A DNA stretch of 64,000 bases from Vombatus ursinus (Eukaryota; Chordata; Mammalia; Diprotodontia; Vombatidae): the NCBI RefSeq assembly GCF_900497805.2, contig NW_020954569.1, positions 27,485,227-27,549,226 on the forward strand. The letters are read 5' to 3'. The position numbers and the translations under genes are program-made. Positions 44,848 to 56,341 of the stretch are shown here, in pieces; position 1 is the first letter of the stretch, and every line of letters starts with the position of its first letter. A model generated the notes under the pieces. That model had not been told where the DNA came from. It worked only from the letters and a program-made list of their open reading frames with translations, and did not search any database.

Positions 44848-46075
44848 ATGAGCAAATGTGCAAAAAAAGTCAGACCATAGAATCTTTCTTTTGTGACAAA
44901 GAAGATCAAAACATACAACCAGAAGAAGACAGCAAAGTCAGAGCTCCTACATCCAAAGCCTCCAAGAAAAATATGAATCAGTTCCAGGCCATGGAAGAGC
45001 TCAAAAAGGATTTTGAGAATCAAGTAAGAGAAGTTGAGGAAAATCTGGGAAGAGAAATGAGAGTGATGCAAGAAAATCATGAAAAACAAGTCAAAAGCTT
45101 CCTAAAGGAGATCCCAAAAAGTACTGAAGAAAATAACACCTTAAAAAATAGACTAACTCAAATGGCAAAAAAGATTCAAAAAGCCAATGAGGAGAAGAAT
45201 GCTCTAAAAAGCAAAAATGGCCAAATGGTAAAGGAAGTCCAAAAGTTCACTGAAGAAAATACTTCCTTAAAAATTAGAATGGAGAGGCAGCTAGGTGGCG
45301 CAGTGGATAGAGCACCAGCCCTGAAGTCAGGAGGATCTGAGTTCAAATCTGGCCTCAGACCAAACACGTGACACTTATTAGCTGTGTGACCCTGGGCAAG
45401 TCACTTAATCCCAATTACCTTAAAAAAAAATTAGAATGGAGCAAACGGAAGCTAGCGACTTTATGAGAAATCAAGACATGGTAAAACAAAACCAAAAGAA
45501 TGAAAAAAATAGAAGACAATGTGAAATATCTCATTGGAAAAACAACTGACCTGGAAAATAGATCCAGGAGAGAGAATTTAAAAATTATTGGACTATCTGG
45601 AAGCTACGATCAAAAAAAGAGCCTAGACATAATCTTGCAAGAAATTATCAAGGAAAACTGCCCTGATATTCTAGAACCAGAGGGTAAAATAGAAATTGAA
45701 AGAATCCTGAAAGAGATCCCCAAAGGAAAACTCCTAGGAATATTGTAGCCAAATTCCAGAATTCTCAGATGAAGGAGAAAATATTGCAAGCAGCCAGAAA
45801 GAAACAATTCAAGTACTATGGAAACACAATCAGGATAACACAAGATTTAGCAGCTTTACGTTAGGGGACTGGAGGGCTTGGAATATAATATTCTGGAGGC
45901 CAAAGGAGATTGGATTACAGCCAAGAATCACTTACCCAATAAAACTGAGTATAATCCTTCAGAGGAAAAAATGAACATCCAGTGAAATAGAAGACTTTCA
46001 AGCATTCTTGATGAAAAGACCAGAGCCGAATAGAAAATTCAACTTTCAAATACAAGACTCAAGAGAAGCATGAAG
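44848..46075 (+). pseudogene. HAL1 ORF1 protein remnant
   Basis: ATG at 44848 gives MSKCAKK, then a one-base slip. From 44856 the frame reads SQTIESFFCDKEDQNIQPEE, then a long heptad-rich coiled coil (QAMEELKKDFENQVREVEEN, ... HEKQVKSFLKEIPK, ... KNRLTQMAKKIQKANEE). It is interrupted by the WSINE at 45284. Past a frame slip near 45500 the RRM-type part follows (45500-45748: VKYLIGKTTDLENRSRRENL, KIIGLSGSYDQKKSLDII, EPEGKIEIERILKEIPKG). Another slip near 45745 precedes the C-terminal domain (usually KEKILQAARKKQFKYYG). The family's protein is a trimeric RNA-binding chaperone of LINE RNPs. Nonfunctional here. Confidence 0.9.
45284..45425 (+). repeat. WSINE inside HAL1 ORF1
   Basis: From gaggcagctaggtggcgcag to 'cttaatcccaattacctt' plus A-tail. 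Duplication aaaaattagaatggag at 45269-45284 and 45426-45441. Low divergence. Confidence 0.96.
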
Positions 46076-46203
46076 AGGTAAACAAGAGAGAGAAAACATA
46101 AGGGACTTATCAAGATTGAACGGTTTATATTCCTGCATAGAAAGATGATATTTGTAACTCACGAGACCTTTGTCAGTATTAGGGTAGTTGGAGAGGGAAA
46201 AAT

Positions 46204-46260
46204 TATATATATATAGATGTAGATATATAGGTATAGATATATAGATAGAGAGAGAGAGAG
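46204..46260. repeat. (AT)n/(AG)n low-complexity tract in HAL1 3' UTR
   Basis: tatata and tagata units pass into about nine AG dinucleotides. Probably expanded after insertion. Confidence 0.85.
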
Positions 46261-47114
46261 CTAGAGGGCATAGGGTGAGTTGAAGATGAAGGGGTGCTAT
46301 CTGGAGAATAAAATTAAGGGGTGAGAGGATTATATTGGAAGAAAGAGAAAGGGAGAGGTAGAATGGGGTAAATTGTCTCACATAAAACAGACAAGAAAAG
46401 GCTTTTACAGTGGAGGGGAAGTGGAGGAAGTGGGGGAAGAAGAAAGAATGAACAAATCTTATTCTCATTGGATTTGGCTTAAGGAGAGAATAACATACAC
46501 ACTCAATTGGTCATGGAAATATATCTTACTCTAAAAGAAAATAGGAGGGGAAAGAGATAATAGAGAAAGGGGATGATATAGGGGAGGGCAGATTGGGGGA
46601 AGGTGTAATCAGAAGTAAACACTTCTGAGGAGAGACAATGTCAAAAGAGAAAATAGAATAAATGGGAGAGTGGGATAGGATGAAGGGAAATATAGTTAGT
46701 TTTTCATGACATGACTACTATAGAAGTGTTTTGCATGACTACAGATGTATAACCTGTATCGAGTTGCTTGCTTTCTCAATAAGGGTGGGTGGGGAGGGAG
46801 GAAGGGAGAAAATTTAGAACCAAAAGTTTTAGAAGCAAATGTTAAAAATTGTTTTCACATGCAACTGGGAAATAAGATATACAAGTAATGGAGTATAAAA
46901 ATCTATCCTGCCCTACAGGAAAATAGAAGGGGAAGGGCATAAGATAAAAGGGGGAGATAGAAGTGAGGGAAGATTAGAGGAAGGAGTATTAAGAATGCCC
47001 ACCATCTTGGGGTGGTGGGAGGCATGAGATGGGGAGAAAATTAGGAACTCAAAATCTTGTGGAAGTTAATGTTGAAAACTAAAATAAATAAGTTAATAAA
47101 AAATTATTTCACTG

Positions 47115-47429
47115 AACTTTGATTGTCTTTTCCTCAATTTACTTATTGTCCAAGTTAGTTCTAAATTTGGATTCTTTAAATAGCTACTTTTGAGTCATAT
47201 GCATTCATGAATAAAAAAATGAGTATAAATAGTTGAACTCTGTAATAAGATGAAAAGGAGAAAGTATCTGAAGTGGTCAGAAGTATTGCTCTCCCAGAAG
47301 TAAAAATAATTTTGAGGGGAAAAAGTTATTATTGTTTTTTGGTACTAATTAAACCAAGAAAAATCCTGAGACCCAATGAGATGTCTTACTGATAATCCTA
47401 TAGCCCACTAACAGCTAGCATTGATGTTA
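47115..47429. other. No recognisable feature
   Basis: Spacer between the HAL1 and a MIR, nothing recognised. Confidence 0.5.
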
Positions 47430-47640
47430 TACTTTGTTTTGAAAAGCACTTAACATGTATTATTTCATTTGGTCATCACAACAAATCTGTAAAATAGGTG
47501 CTGTTATTATCCTCTCCCATTTTACAGATTAGGAAATGCAAAAGATTCAGTCATTTGCCCTGTGTCACACAGCTAGAAAGGATCTAAGAAAGGATAAAAT
47601 CCAGGTCTTCTTGACTCTAAATTCAATATTCTAAGCTAGA
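47430..47640 (-). repeat. MIR SINE
   Basis: Antisense MIR: 'ttggtcatcacaacaaatct', ttattatcctctcccatttt then acagattaggaaatg, 'gtgtcacacagctagaaagg', ccaggtcttcttgactctaa. Confidence 0.85.
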
Positions 47641-47979
47641 GGGGTCAAACACATTGCCCTTCACTGCAACACTCTTGAGTTTAGCTGCAACCAGATTAAA
47701 CTGTAATTGGAAAACCATAATAAAATGAAGAAAAAAAACCCAGTTAAATATAAATACTGTTAATATGTGGTTTTTTAAGTCAGTATGTGCCTGCAGGGAG
47801 CCTTGTGAATGGTTCAGTGCCCTTATTTCCATTTGAGTTTGACACCATTGCATCCTAAACGTCCTGACTGAGCATCCAAACTGTGAGAGGAAGAAAAAAA
47901 TGTTGGGGAGTACACTTTGAAACAAATTGTATTAATGACTTAGAAGAAAATTGCCTGCCAGAATAGCTCACAGGTTCAC

Positions 47980-48020
<41 letters not shown>

Positions 48021-48484
48021 AGACCGGTAAAGAAGAGTGCATGTATGGTAGAGAGATACTTGGGCTGGTCAAAAGAAGTAGGCATGAAATTCTGTGATTC
48101 TTTCATAGGTTTGTGTATTCCCATACAATTTAAAGATATCAAGCACATAACTATTTTAAGGTTTTTGTCTACTGTCTATGTTAGAGTAGATCATGAAAAT
48201 TAAGACCAGTCTAATAGGAAAATATTCAGTATTGTGATTCAAAGGGTACCAGTAAGGGCTCCCTGACAAAAGCTATTTTCCATATGGAAAACAGAAGTTC
48301 TAATAGTGATAAATTCCTCTTCATGGTTTACCATCTTTTAAAAAGCAAATACTTATCAGAGGGATAACAGATTTAAACCCCAACAGATTAGAGTGATTAA
48401 GTTGATCTGATTCAATACAGGAGAAAGCTGCTAGGTTCATAGGGAAAAGGATTGTGGATAAGGCTGATTGGGGGGTAGAAACAG
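47641..48484. other. Unassigned interval with a T33 run
   Basis: Nothing recognised apart from the homopolymer at 47984-48016. Confidence 0.5.
47984..48016. repeat. Poly-T run (33 bases)
   Basis: Uninterrupted T homopolymer not attached to a recognisable SINE or LINE body. It could be the A-tail of an unrecognised minus-strand retroposon. Confidence 0.9.
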
Positions 48485-48640
48485 TGTCCATAAAGGATCA
48501 TAAATTTATATTTGGCAGAGACCTTGTAGGTCATCTAATTCTTTCCCTCCCCTCTCTACTCTTTAAGCTTGATGTCCACTAAAATTCATAGGTCTTTTTT
48601 CAGATAGACTACTAAGTAGCAGTATCACCCCTACCTCATC
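48485..48640 (-). mobile_element. CR1/L3-like fragment, weak
   Basis: The stretch ggatcataaatttatatttg then cagagaccttgtaggtcatc and taattc resembles the L3 3' signature. Decayed. Confidence 0.45.
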
Positions 48641-50175
48641 TTGTAAAGTCAGTCTTTTTTACATATAACTTTTATTAAATTTTCTCAATTACATGTAAAC
48701 ATTTTTAACATATAAAAAAACTGACTTCCAAATTCTCTCATTCCCTCTCCTATCCCCTTCTTGAGACAGCAAGCAATTTAATATCAATTACACATATGCA
48801 ATAATGCAAAATATTTCCATATTAGCCAAGTTGCAAAAGAAAAGGCAGACAAAAAATAAGAATAGGAAAGTTTTAAAAGTATGTTTCAATCTGTATTCAG
48901 ATGCCATCATTTCTTTCTCTGGAAGTGGATAGCATTTTTCATGATGAGTCCTTTGGAATTGTGGTGGATCATTGTATCACTGACAATAGCTAAGGCATTT
49001 ACATTTGGTTATTGCATAATATTGCTATTGTTATGTACAATGTTCTTTTGGTTCTGCTCATTTCGCTTTGCATCAGTTCATGTAAGTATTGCTACATTTT
49101 TCTGAAAGCATTCTGCTTGTCCTTTCTTATGGCACAGTAGTATTCTATCACAATCATATACCATAATTTGTTCAGCTATTCCCCAATTGATGGGCATCCC
49201 TCCCATTTTCATTCTTAGCTACCATAAAAAGAGCTGCTATAAACATTTTTGTACATATAGGTCCTTTTCCTTTACTTTTGATCTCTTTGGGGTACAGATG
49301 TAGTAGTGATATTCCTGGGTCAAATGGTATATAGTTTTCTAGCCCTTTGGGCATAGTTCCAAATTGTTCTACAGAGTGGTTGGACCAGTTCACAACTCCA
49401 CCCGCAATTCATTGGTGTCCCAATTTTCCCATATTCCCACTAACATTTGTCATTTTCCTTTTCTGTCATCTTAGTCACTCTGATAGGTGTGAGGTGGCAC
49501 GTCAGAGTTATTTTAATTCACATTTCTCTAATCAATAATGATTTAAAGCATTTTTTCATATTACTATAGATAGCTTTGAATTTTTTTTGTCTGAAAACTG
49601 CCTGTTCATATCCTTTGACAATTTATCAATTGGGGAATGACTCATATTCTCATAAATTTGACTCACTTTCCTATATATTTGAAAAACGATGCCTTTATCA
49701 GAGAAATTTCCTATAATCCTCCCTCCCGTTTTCCTGTTTTGCTTCTAATTGTGTTTGCATTGTTTTAGTTTGTGTAAGCCCTTTTTAATTTGATATAATC
49801 AAAATTATCCAGTTTGTATCTTGTAATGCTCTTTGTCTCTTGTTTGGTCATATAGTCTTCCCTTTTCCACAAATCTGACAGGTAAAATATTCCATGCTTC
49901 CCCAATTTGCTTATATCACCTTTTTTTTCCTAAATAATATACCTATTTTGACCTTATCTTGGTATGCAGTATGAAATGTTAGTCTATGTCTAGTTTCTAC
50001 CAAACTGCTTTCCAGTTTTCCCAGCAATTTTTGTCAGATAGTGATTTCTTACCCCCAAATTTTGGATCTTTGGGTTTTTCAAACACTAGTTCACTATGAT
50101 CAGTTACTTTTTATGTATCTAATCTATTCCACCGATCCACCACTCTATTTCTTAGCCAGTACCAGATTGTTTGGA

Positions 50176-50418
50176 GAAGTTAGGTGGCAGAATGGATAGA
50201 GCACTGGCCTGGGAGTCAGAAGGACCTGAATTCAAATATGTCTTCAGGTATTTACTAGCTGTGTGATTCTGGGCAAGTTAACTTAACCCTGTTTGCCTCA
50301 GTTTTCTCATCTACTTAATCAGCTGGAGAAGGAAATGGCAAATCATTTTAGAATCTTTGCCAAGAAAACCCCAAAAGATATCACAAAGGGTTGTATATGA
50401 CTGAAAATGAGTAAACAA
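50176..50418 (+). repeat. MAR1-type SINE
   Basis: About 243 bp: gaagttaggtggcagaatgg, 'atttactagctgtgtgattc', then 'agctggagaaggaaatggca' and ttgccaagaaaacccc, the longer body typical of marsupial MAR1. Duplications accagattgtttgga (50161-50175) and accagattgttcgga (50419-50433), one mismatch. Inserted in the L1. Confidence 0.95.
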
Positions 50419-51296
50419 ACCAGATTGTTCGGATGATTATTGCTTTGTAATATAGTTTGAAATTTGGAACTGCTAAGCCACCTTTCTTCACATTTTTTCC
50501 CCCATCAATTCCTTTGATATTCTTGACATTTTATTCTTGCAGATGAATTTTGTTATTATTTTTTCCAGACCTATAAAATATACTTTTGGGGTAATTTGAT
50601 TGTTAGGGCACCAAATAATAAATAATTTAGGTAGAATTGTCATTTTTATTATATTGGCTTGGCCCACCCATGAATGATTACTATTTCTCCAATTATTTAG
50701 ATCTGACTTTATTTGTATGAAAAGTGTTTTGTAATTTTGTTCATAAATGTCTTTGGTTTTTCTTGGCAGGTAGACTTCTAAGTATTTTATGTTGTCAGCT
50801 GTTATTTTAAATGGGATTTCTCTTTCTATCTCTTCCTGCTGGAGTTTGTTGGTAATATGTAGAAATGCTGATGATTTATGTGGATTTATTTTATATCCTA
50901 CAACTTTGCTGACCATTGTTAATTGTTTCAGCTACTTTTCTAGTTGATTCTCTAGGATTCTCTAAGTATACCATCATATCATCTACAAAGAGTGATAGTT
51001 TTGTTTTCCCATTGCCTATTTTAATTCTTTAAATTTCTTTTCTTTTCTTATTGCTATAGCCAGCATTTCTAGAATGATATTAAAAAATAGTGGTGATAAA
51101 GGGCATTGTTGGTCTACCTTTGATCTTATTGGAAAGGCTTCTAACTTATTCTCATTACAGATAATGCTTCCTGATTGTTTTAGATAAATACTACTTAACA
51201 TTTTAAGGAAAGTTCCATTTATTCCTCTGCTTTCTAGTGTTTTTAAAAGGAATGAATGTTGTATTGTGTAAAAAGCTTTTTCTGCATCTATTGAGA

Positions 51297-52039
51297 TGAG
51301 GGAGTCAAGAGGATGAGGACAGTAAGTGGTTAATTGTAATTCATACACTGACTCTATCTCGAGACTCATTTCTAGAGCTTGCTTAGTTCTCTTCCTATTC
51401 AGTTATGGGTTTAATCCAAATTCCATCTTGTGAGAAAACTTTATTCAATCATGGGAATTGGGAGAAAACCTTATTGCATTGTTTCAATCTGCCCCTACAT
51501 GGTTAGGAAGCTGGGCCACCTCTACCTATTGCTTAGAGACCCTTGACCAGAAACTCAATCAGATCCAAAGTTGGATACAAGGAGTTTTCTCACAATTGTA
51601 CATCTCAAGCAACCCACAGGTCTTATCTGAAAATTGGTCCCATATTGATCAATCAGTTATTTTTTTCCATGTTCCTTTGATTGTATACAGACATCAGGGG
51701 AATGGGGGGAGTGGGGCACTTCTTTTTCTGATTTGCAAGGAATTGTACCTGTTTACTCTCCTCCAAATTTGGCAAGTCCCTAATCTTTCCTCTAATTAGA
51801 AATCAGATTACCTAACAAAGTATCTTAGTTAATTACTTTCTTTTAATTAATTAGTCCTATTTGATTAATTATTTTAATATGTGGAAGTCAGTCTTCCCCT
51901 GTATTTGGACTCCAGCCCTAAGTTAAGGAAGAGACCTAGTTCCAATTTATTAGGCAATTGGGCTACATTGCTTAATAAATCAATATGCTCAGAAACCCAA
52001 ACCTTGTTTCCTCAGTCATTTCATCTTTCACTCACCACA
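51297..52039 (+). mobile_element. Solo LTR (endogenous retrovirus fossil) in L1 ORF2
   Basis: 743 bp starting TGAGGGAGTC and ending CTCACCACA, with an AATAAA at 51974-51979, about 60 bases before the end. The 4-bp duplication GAGA (51293-51296 and 52040-52043) flanks it, and removing it restores continuous L1 sequence (ctattgaga then taatcatatg). No internal viral sequence or second LTR, so it is the remnant of recombination between LTRs. A 4-bp duplication fits class I (gamma-type) or related groups; family unnamed. Younger than the L1. Confidence 0.88.
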
Positions 52040-52857
52040 GAGATAATCATATGATTTCTGTTGATTTAGTTATTGATACGATCAATCATGCTGATAGTTT
52101 TCCTAATACTGAACCAGCCGTGCATTCCTCATATAATCCCACATGCTCATAACATATGATCTTTGTGATATATTGTAATCTTTTTGCTAGCATTTTATTT
52201 AAATTTTCTCCTTTGATATTCATTAAGGTAATTGATCTGTAGTTGTCTTTCTCCCTTTCACCCTTATGACTTTCCCCTCCTACTTCCCTATAGGGTTATA
52301 TAGATTTCTATACCCAATTGAGTGTGTACATTTTCCCCTCTTTGACCCAATTCTAGAGAATGAGATTCAAGCATTGCCTGCCACCTACTCCATCTTCCCC
52401 TTCATTGTAAATACCCTTTCTTTTGTTTCTCTTTTATGTGGCATAATTCCCTCCATTCTTCCTCTCCCTCCCTCCTTCTCCCAGTGCATCGCTCTTTCTC
52501 TCTTCTTAACTTTACCTTATTTTTTTGAAATTATCCCATTATAATCATCTCACTCCCATGCCCTCTGTCTGTGTATACTCCTTTTAACTGTCCTAATAAT
52601 GGTAAAATTCTTAGGAGTTACAATTGTCATCTTCCCATAGAGGAATGCAAACATTTAAACCATATTGATTCCCTAATGATTTCTCTTTCATGTTTATGTT
52701 TTTATGCTTCTCTTGAGTCTTACATTTGAAAACCAAATTTTCTATTCAACTCTATTTTTCAATAGAAATGTTTGAAAGTCATCTATGTCATTGAATATCC
52801 ATTTTTTCCCCTGCAGGATTATACTCAATTTTTTGGATGTGTTATTCTTGATTGTAA

Positions 52858-53073
52858 TCATTGCTCTTTTGCCTTCCAGAATATAATATTCTTTAATGTG
52901 GAAGCTGCTAAATACTGTGTAATCCTTACTGTGGCTCCATGATATTGAATTATTTCTTTTTGGCTGCTTACAATATTTTTTCCTTTACCTGGGAGTTCTG
53001 GAATTTGGCTATAATATTGCTGGGAGTTTTCTTTTGGGATCTCTTTCAGGAGGTGATCAGTGTATTCTTTCAA
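52858..53073 (-). pseudogene. L1 ORF1 C-terminal remnant
   Basis: A 71-residue stretch contains TDHLLKEIPKENSQQYYSQI and, near the end, YHGATVRITQYLAASTLKNI then IFWKAKE. These match the L1 ORF1p C-terminal domain (usually YYGNTIRITQDLAASTL). The RRM-type part lies further right, out of frame. Confidence 0.85.
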
Positions 53074-53819
53074 TTTCTACTTTATCTCCTGGTTTTAGGA
53101 TATCAGGGCAGTTTTCCTTAATAATTTCCTGAAAGATGATGTCAAGGCTCTCTTCTTTTTGATCATGGCTTTCAGGTAGACCAATAATTCTTATATTATT
53201 TCTCTTGAATCAATTTTCCAGGTCAGTTGTTTTCCCAATGAGATATTTCACATTTCATTCTATTTTTTTTTTCATTTTTTGACTTTGTTTTATTGTTTCT
53301 CAGTGTCTCATGGAATCATCAGTTTCCACTTGCCTGATTCTAATTAAAATTTTTTTTTCTGCAGTGAGATTTTGTACCTCTTTTTCCATTTGGCTAATTC
53401 CAGTTCTTAAAAAGTTCAGTAAATGAATTAAGTAAGTAAGTCAATTCTGCTTTTTAAAGTGTGATTTCTTCATTATTTTTTGTACCTCTTTTCCTAAGCT
53501 GTTGACTCTCATAATTTTCTTCATAATTATCATTCTCATTTCTTTTCCCCATTTTCCCTTTACCTTTCCTGTGTACCTCCTAAATTGTCTTAGGCTGGAA
53601 AATTGTGTCACCTGACCTTTTGTTGGTTCTTACACTCCAGAATTGTTTTCAGGCATTATTTTAGAGTTTAGAGAGGAAATTGGAAGAGTTCAGCTGAGTA
53701 CTTCTGTACTCTGCTATCTTAACTTTTTTTAAAAAATACAAGTAGAAGTATTTACTTAGAAGCCAGATACCACAACTTGAAATTCTCTACCAAAGCAGAT
53801 TAGCTTTTGCTCTGCAATT

Positions 53820-53905
53820 TAAAATCATAGAGTTGCCTGGGTCACTGAGAGAATATGTCAGTGGTTAGCCTTGAACCCAGGTCTTTCTGATTCCCAAGTA
53901 TATTA
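53820..53905 (-). repeat. MIR/L3-like fragment, weak
   Basis: Reads aaaatcatagagttgcctgg, then 'ccttgaacccaggtctttct' and gattccca, an antisense SINE/LINE 3' signature. Short. Confidence 0.5.
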
Positions 53906-55487
53906 TACCAAACTTTTTTGGTTATATATTCCTTTCACTTTTTTTTCTGTAGGTGTGAGGTGAACATGATTTTATTAATAACACTTTTTTAATTGCTGCA
54001 GTGGCTTTAGGTCATAACTACCTTAAAGGGAAGATTAGAAGCTTGTGTAGTTATGGAGGGGGTATAGTGGGAAAATATTGAGCTGCAATGTATAAATTAT
54101 GGATGTGGCTATGTTGGAGATGAGGTCCATGATTAGTTATCATGGGGGAAATGGGATTTGATTTCTCTTTCCATTCTCTGATTCATTGATCAAATACCTA
54201 TTCTTTGAAGCCAGGGTCCCTAGGAAACTCCAGTCTCCACTTTGGAGATCACTGATCTAAAAGTAAGGAAGTGACCCTTGGTTGTTTGCTTGTCTGGGGC
54301 ATAAGTCTGTTTCTGAGAAAAAAAATAGTTGCTGAGTTGTCTGTCTTGACAGTTCACTTGTCTGGGGCATAGATCTACTTGGATTTTTAAGCAAAGTACT
54401 CACTGAAGTTAAAACTGACTCAGATAAAGTGACAAGCTATAAAATATTGGAGTGAATGGAGGAGATATTATCCTTTTAGCATATAAAGAATTGGAGAATG
54501 TTTAGGTAAACCCTGGGGAAATATAGATATCCGAAGTTTTCAGTGATTATGGAACAAATGTAATTCAATTCATCTTAAACAGAAAATAAGAATTTTCTAC
54601 TAACTATACATTAAGATGGAATCATTCTTAGAGAGAACCTAGAATCTAAATCAAGAAAGAGATACCTATGTTAAAGAGAAACCATAACTCTCTGTACTGT
54701 CACTTGGTACCTGGAAGATTGGTTGGACAATGAGAATATGATATCTCTACTACTGCCATCTGCTACTAAGAGGGATAAGAAAAAGAGAGAATATGCTCTA
54801 CTCTCAATTATGATTTTCTTTTGAGAAGAAAAGAAGCCAGAAGAAAAATTTCTGTACTGTCACCAATTGTTGCTAAGAGAAGGAAAATCTTTTAAAAGAG
54901 CAGGGCTGTAGAAGCTTTTGTCATCATTAGGTTAAAGGTTGCCACCTTTTCCTAAAAGAATGTAATACTATATCACCTGAAAGTATCAGTTAAACCTGAG
55001 GCTAGAAGTGATGGATAGTGCAGCTTTTGAGAAATAAGTTCTGCTGAGCAGACACACAGCTTGGAAGCAGAGAATTGGAGAAGTCACCCAGTTTGGGTTA
55101 GATTTCATTCCCAATGAGGTCAGTGTGAACAATCATAGTTTAGCACTGGAAGCGTTTGTCAAATACAGATGCTGTATTCATTAAGAAACATTTATGGACA
55201 GACCCTGATACAGAAGTAGGACTTCAAAATGTACAGTTCTAGAGTTATTTGTTACCCTAAGCATATGGTATTTCCATACTCATGTATCCCCTTTCCAGGT
55301 TGCTGTCAGAATTTGCCCATTCTTCCTCACAGTTACTAAATGCATTGGTGGGAGAAAGTAATCTAGCTTTATGCATGGCTATAATGTATTTATTATTCCT
55401 ACATTTGCCTATGTGAATACTCCTCATGATGATTATTACTTTTGCTTTATTATGAAGAAAATAGTTATGTTTAAGATACAATGTGCC
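53906..55487. other. No recognisable gene or repeat
   Basis: About 1.6 kb of unique-looking DNA. The motif cttgtctggggcata occurs twice, at about 54288 and 54358, a short direct repeat of unknown meaning. Confidence 0.5.
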
Positions 55488-55773
55488 ACCAGGCAGGGAG
55501 ATGCAGATCTGTAATCCCTGCAACTAGGATGTCTGGGGCTGATGGATTGCTTGAGCTTCAGCATTCTGAGTTACAATGACTTAAGCTATTTGGATGCCTG
55601 TACTAAGTTCAGCAGTAATAAGGTGAGCCTCTAGGATCAGGATGTCTAAAGAGGGATAAAACGTCCGGGTCAGAAACAAAACAAGTCAAAGCTCTTATCT
55701 TAATTAGAGTGGATCCAGGCCTGTGCGTAGTTCTTGTATTTCTAGCCTTGTCAAGATAGAGAGACTTAGTCTT
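55488..55773 (+). pseudogene. 7SL (signal recognition particle RNA) retropseudogene
   Basis: About 286 bases align along the whole length of vertebrate 7SL RNA (usually about 300). 5' Alu domain: accaggcagggagatgcaga then tctgtaatccctgc, where 7SL has gcctgtagtcccagc; ggattgcttgag. S domain: 'gtactaagttcagcagtaat', 'gggtcagaaacaaaacaagt' then caaagctc. 3' Alu domain: ggcctgtgcgtag, and agagagacttagtctt at the end. An A-run follows. Flanking acaatgtg and ctaatgtg may be a decayed target duplication. Many differences at paired positions and no upstream promoter evidence indicate a dead retrocopy. The real RNA targets ribosomes to the ER. Confidence 0.9.
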
Positions 55774-56341
55774 AAAAAAATCTAATGTGTAATCATTGTG
55801 AATAGCTAGGTTTGTACAACTGGAAGCATGCAGTTGGGGCTGAAGAGATAGAGTGGTGAGTAGAAGGGTGTACTCTTCCACAATTGAGGTATCCGTTAAA
55901 GAGTCTGAATGTAAGTGTATATTAGTAGTCCTTGTCTGGGAACTCAAGGTTATGAGGGCAGGCTGGGGTGAATGAGCCAGGCCAGAGAATTAGTGTGGTG
56001 ATTTATACGAGGAACATGGCATGGCCGGGGCTCACATATAAAATATACCTATATACTTCCTTTCTCCTCTCAGTTTATAGAAGAGGAAATTAAGAGACTA
56101 AGGTTAAATAAGAAGTTGATTGAAAAATACTGTTGAGGTATCACTTCCTATTGGCTTGTGATAACACTTCCTCTGCCCTGTTTCCTCCTACCCTATTTGA
56201 AAATTTACTTTGAGTCACACTTACACATTGTGTAATTGTATAGCCCATGCAAGCTCTGGGAGGTCTTATCCCAAATGTCACCCTTACTAGCAAGTTGGAT
56301 TTCCAATAGGCAGATAGCCAGAGACTCTAGGGATCCTTATT
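55774..56341. other. No recognisable feature
   Basis: Possible MIR trace at 56050-56110 (ttatagaagaggaaattaag). Nothing else recognised. Confidence 0.45.

Larger units (their letters stand above)
43879..47100 (+). mobile_element. Full-length HAL1 (half-L1) with target duplications
   Basis: Structure: 5' UTR 43879-44847, ORF1 remnant about 44848-46075, 3' UTR about 46076-47100 ending in an A/T-rich tail. No ORF2 sequence anywhere, the defining feature of HAL1, which must borrow enzyme from L1. The flanks aaaatatttcactg (43865-43878) and aaaattatttcactg (about 47100-47114) differ by one T and abut the two ends, so the insertion is whole. The 3' UTR holds two related segments, each with a 'aaatttagaacc'- or 'aaattaggaactc'-type motif near 46810 and 47038. 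A WSINE is inserted in ORF1. ORF1 has several frame breaks, so this copy is inactive. Confidence 0.92.
48650..53730 (-). mobile_element. L1 lacking its endonuclease region
   Basis: From right to left: 5' end near 53730, ORF1 remnant (about 52.86-53.45 kb), ORF1-ORF2 interval (about 52.26-52.85 kb), ORF2 reverse transcriptase (about 50.9-52.26 kb), ORF2 C-terminus (49.1-50.9 kb) and 3' UTR (48.65-49.1 kb). Peptides: 51016-51292 ISIDAEKAFYTIQHSFLLKT and QQCPLSPLFFNIILE; the FxDD catalytic box at 50978-50989, here FVDD; 50488-50916 VVGYKINPHKSSAFLH and [20 protein letters not shown]; 49172-49393 IPFDPGISLLHLYPKE. The endonuclease and start of the reverse transcriptase are missing at about 52260. 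A MAR1 SINE and a solo LTR are nested. Broken frames; a target duplication was not securely found. Confidence 0.87.

Noticed and set aside
44856-45371. 171-residue coiled-coil frame that could look like a host structural protein
   Set aside because: Its sequence, its position after an L1-type 5' UTR and the RRM-type continuation identify it as HAL1 ORF1; its last 28 residues are read from an inserted SINE.
51458-51799. 113-codon frame within the solo LTR
   Set aside because: No known domain, lies wholly inside an LTR and is of a length expected by chance.
48613-53757. Possible target duplication aagtagcagtat/aagtagaagtat around the L1 at 48650
   Set aside because: The left copy lies about 25-30 bases away from the recognisable L1 3' end, so the match may be accidental.
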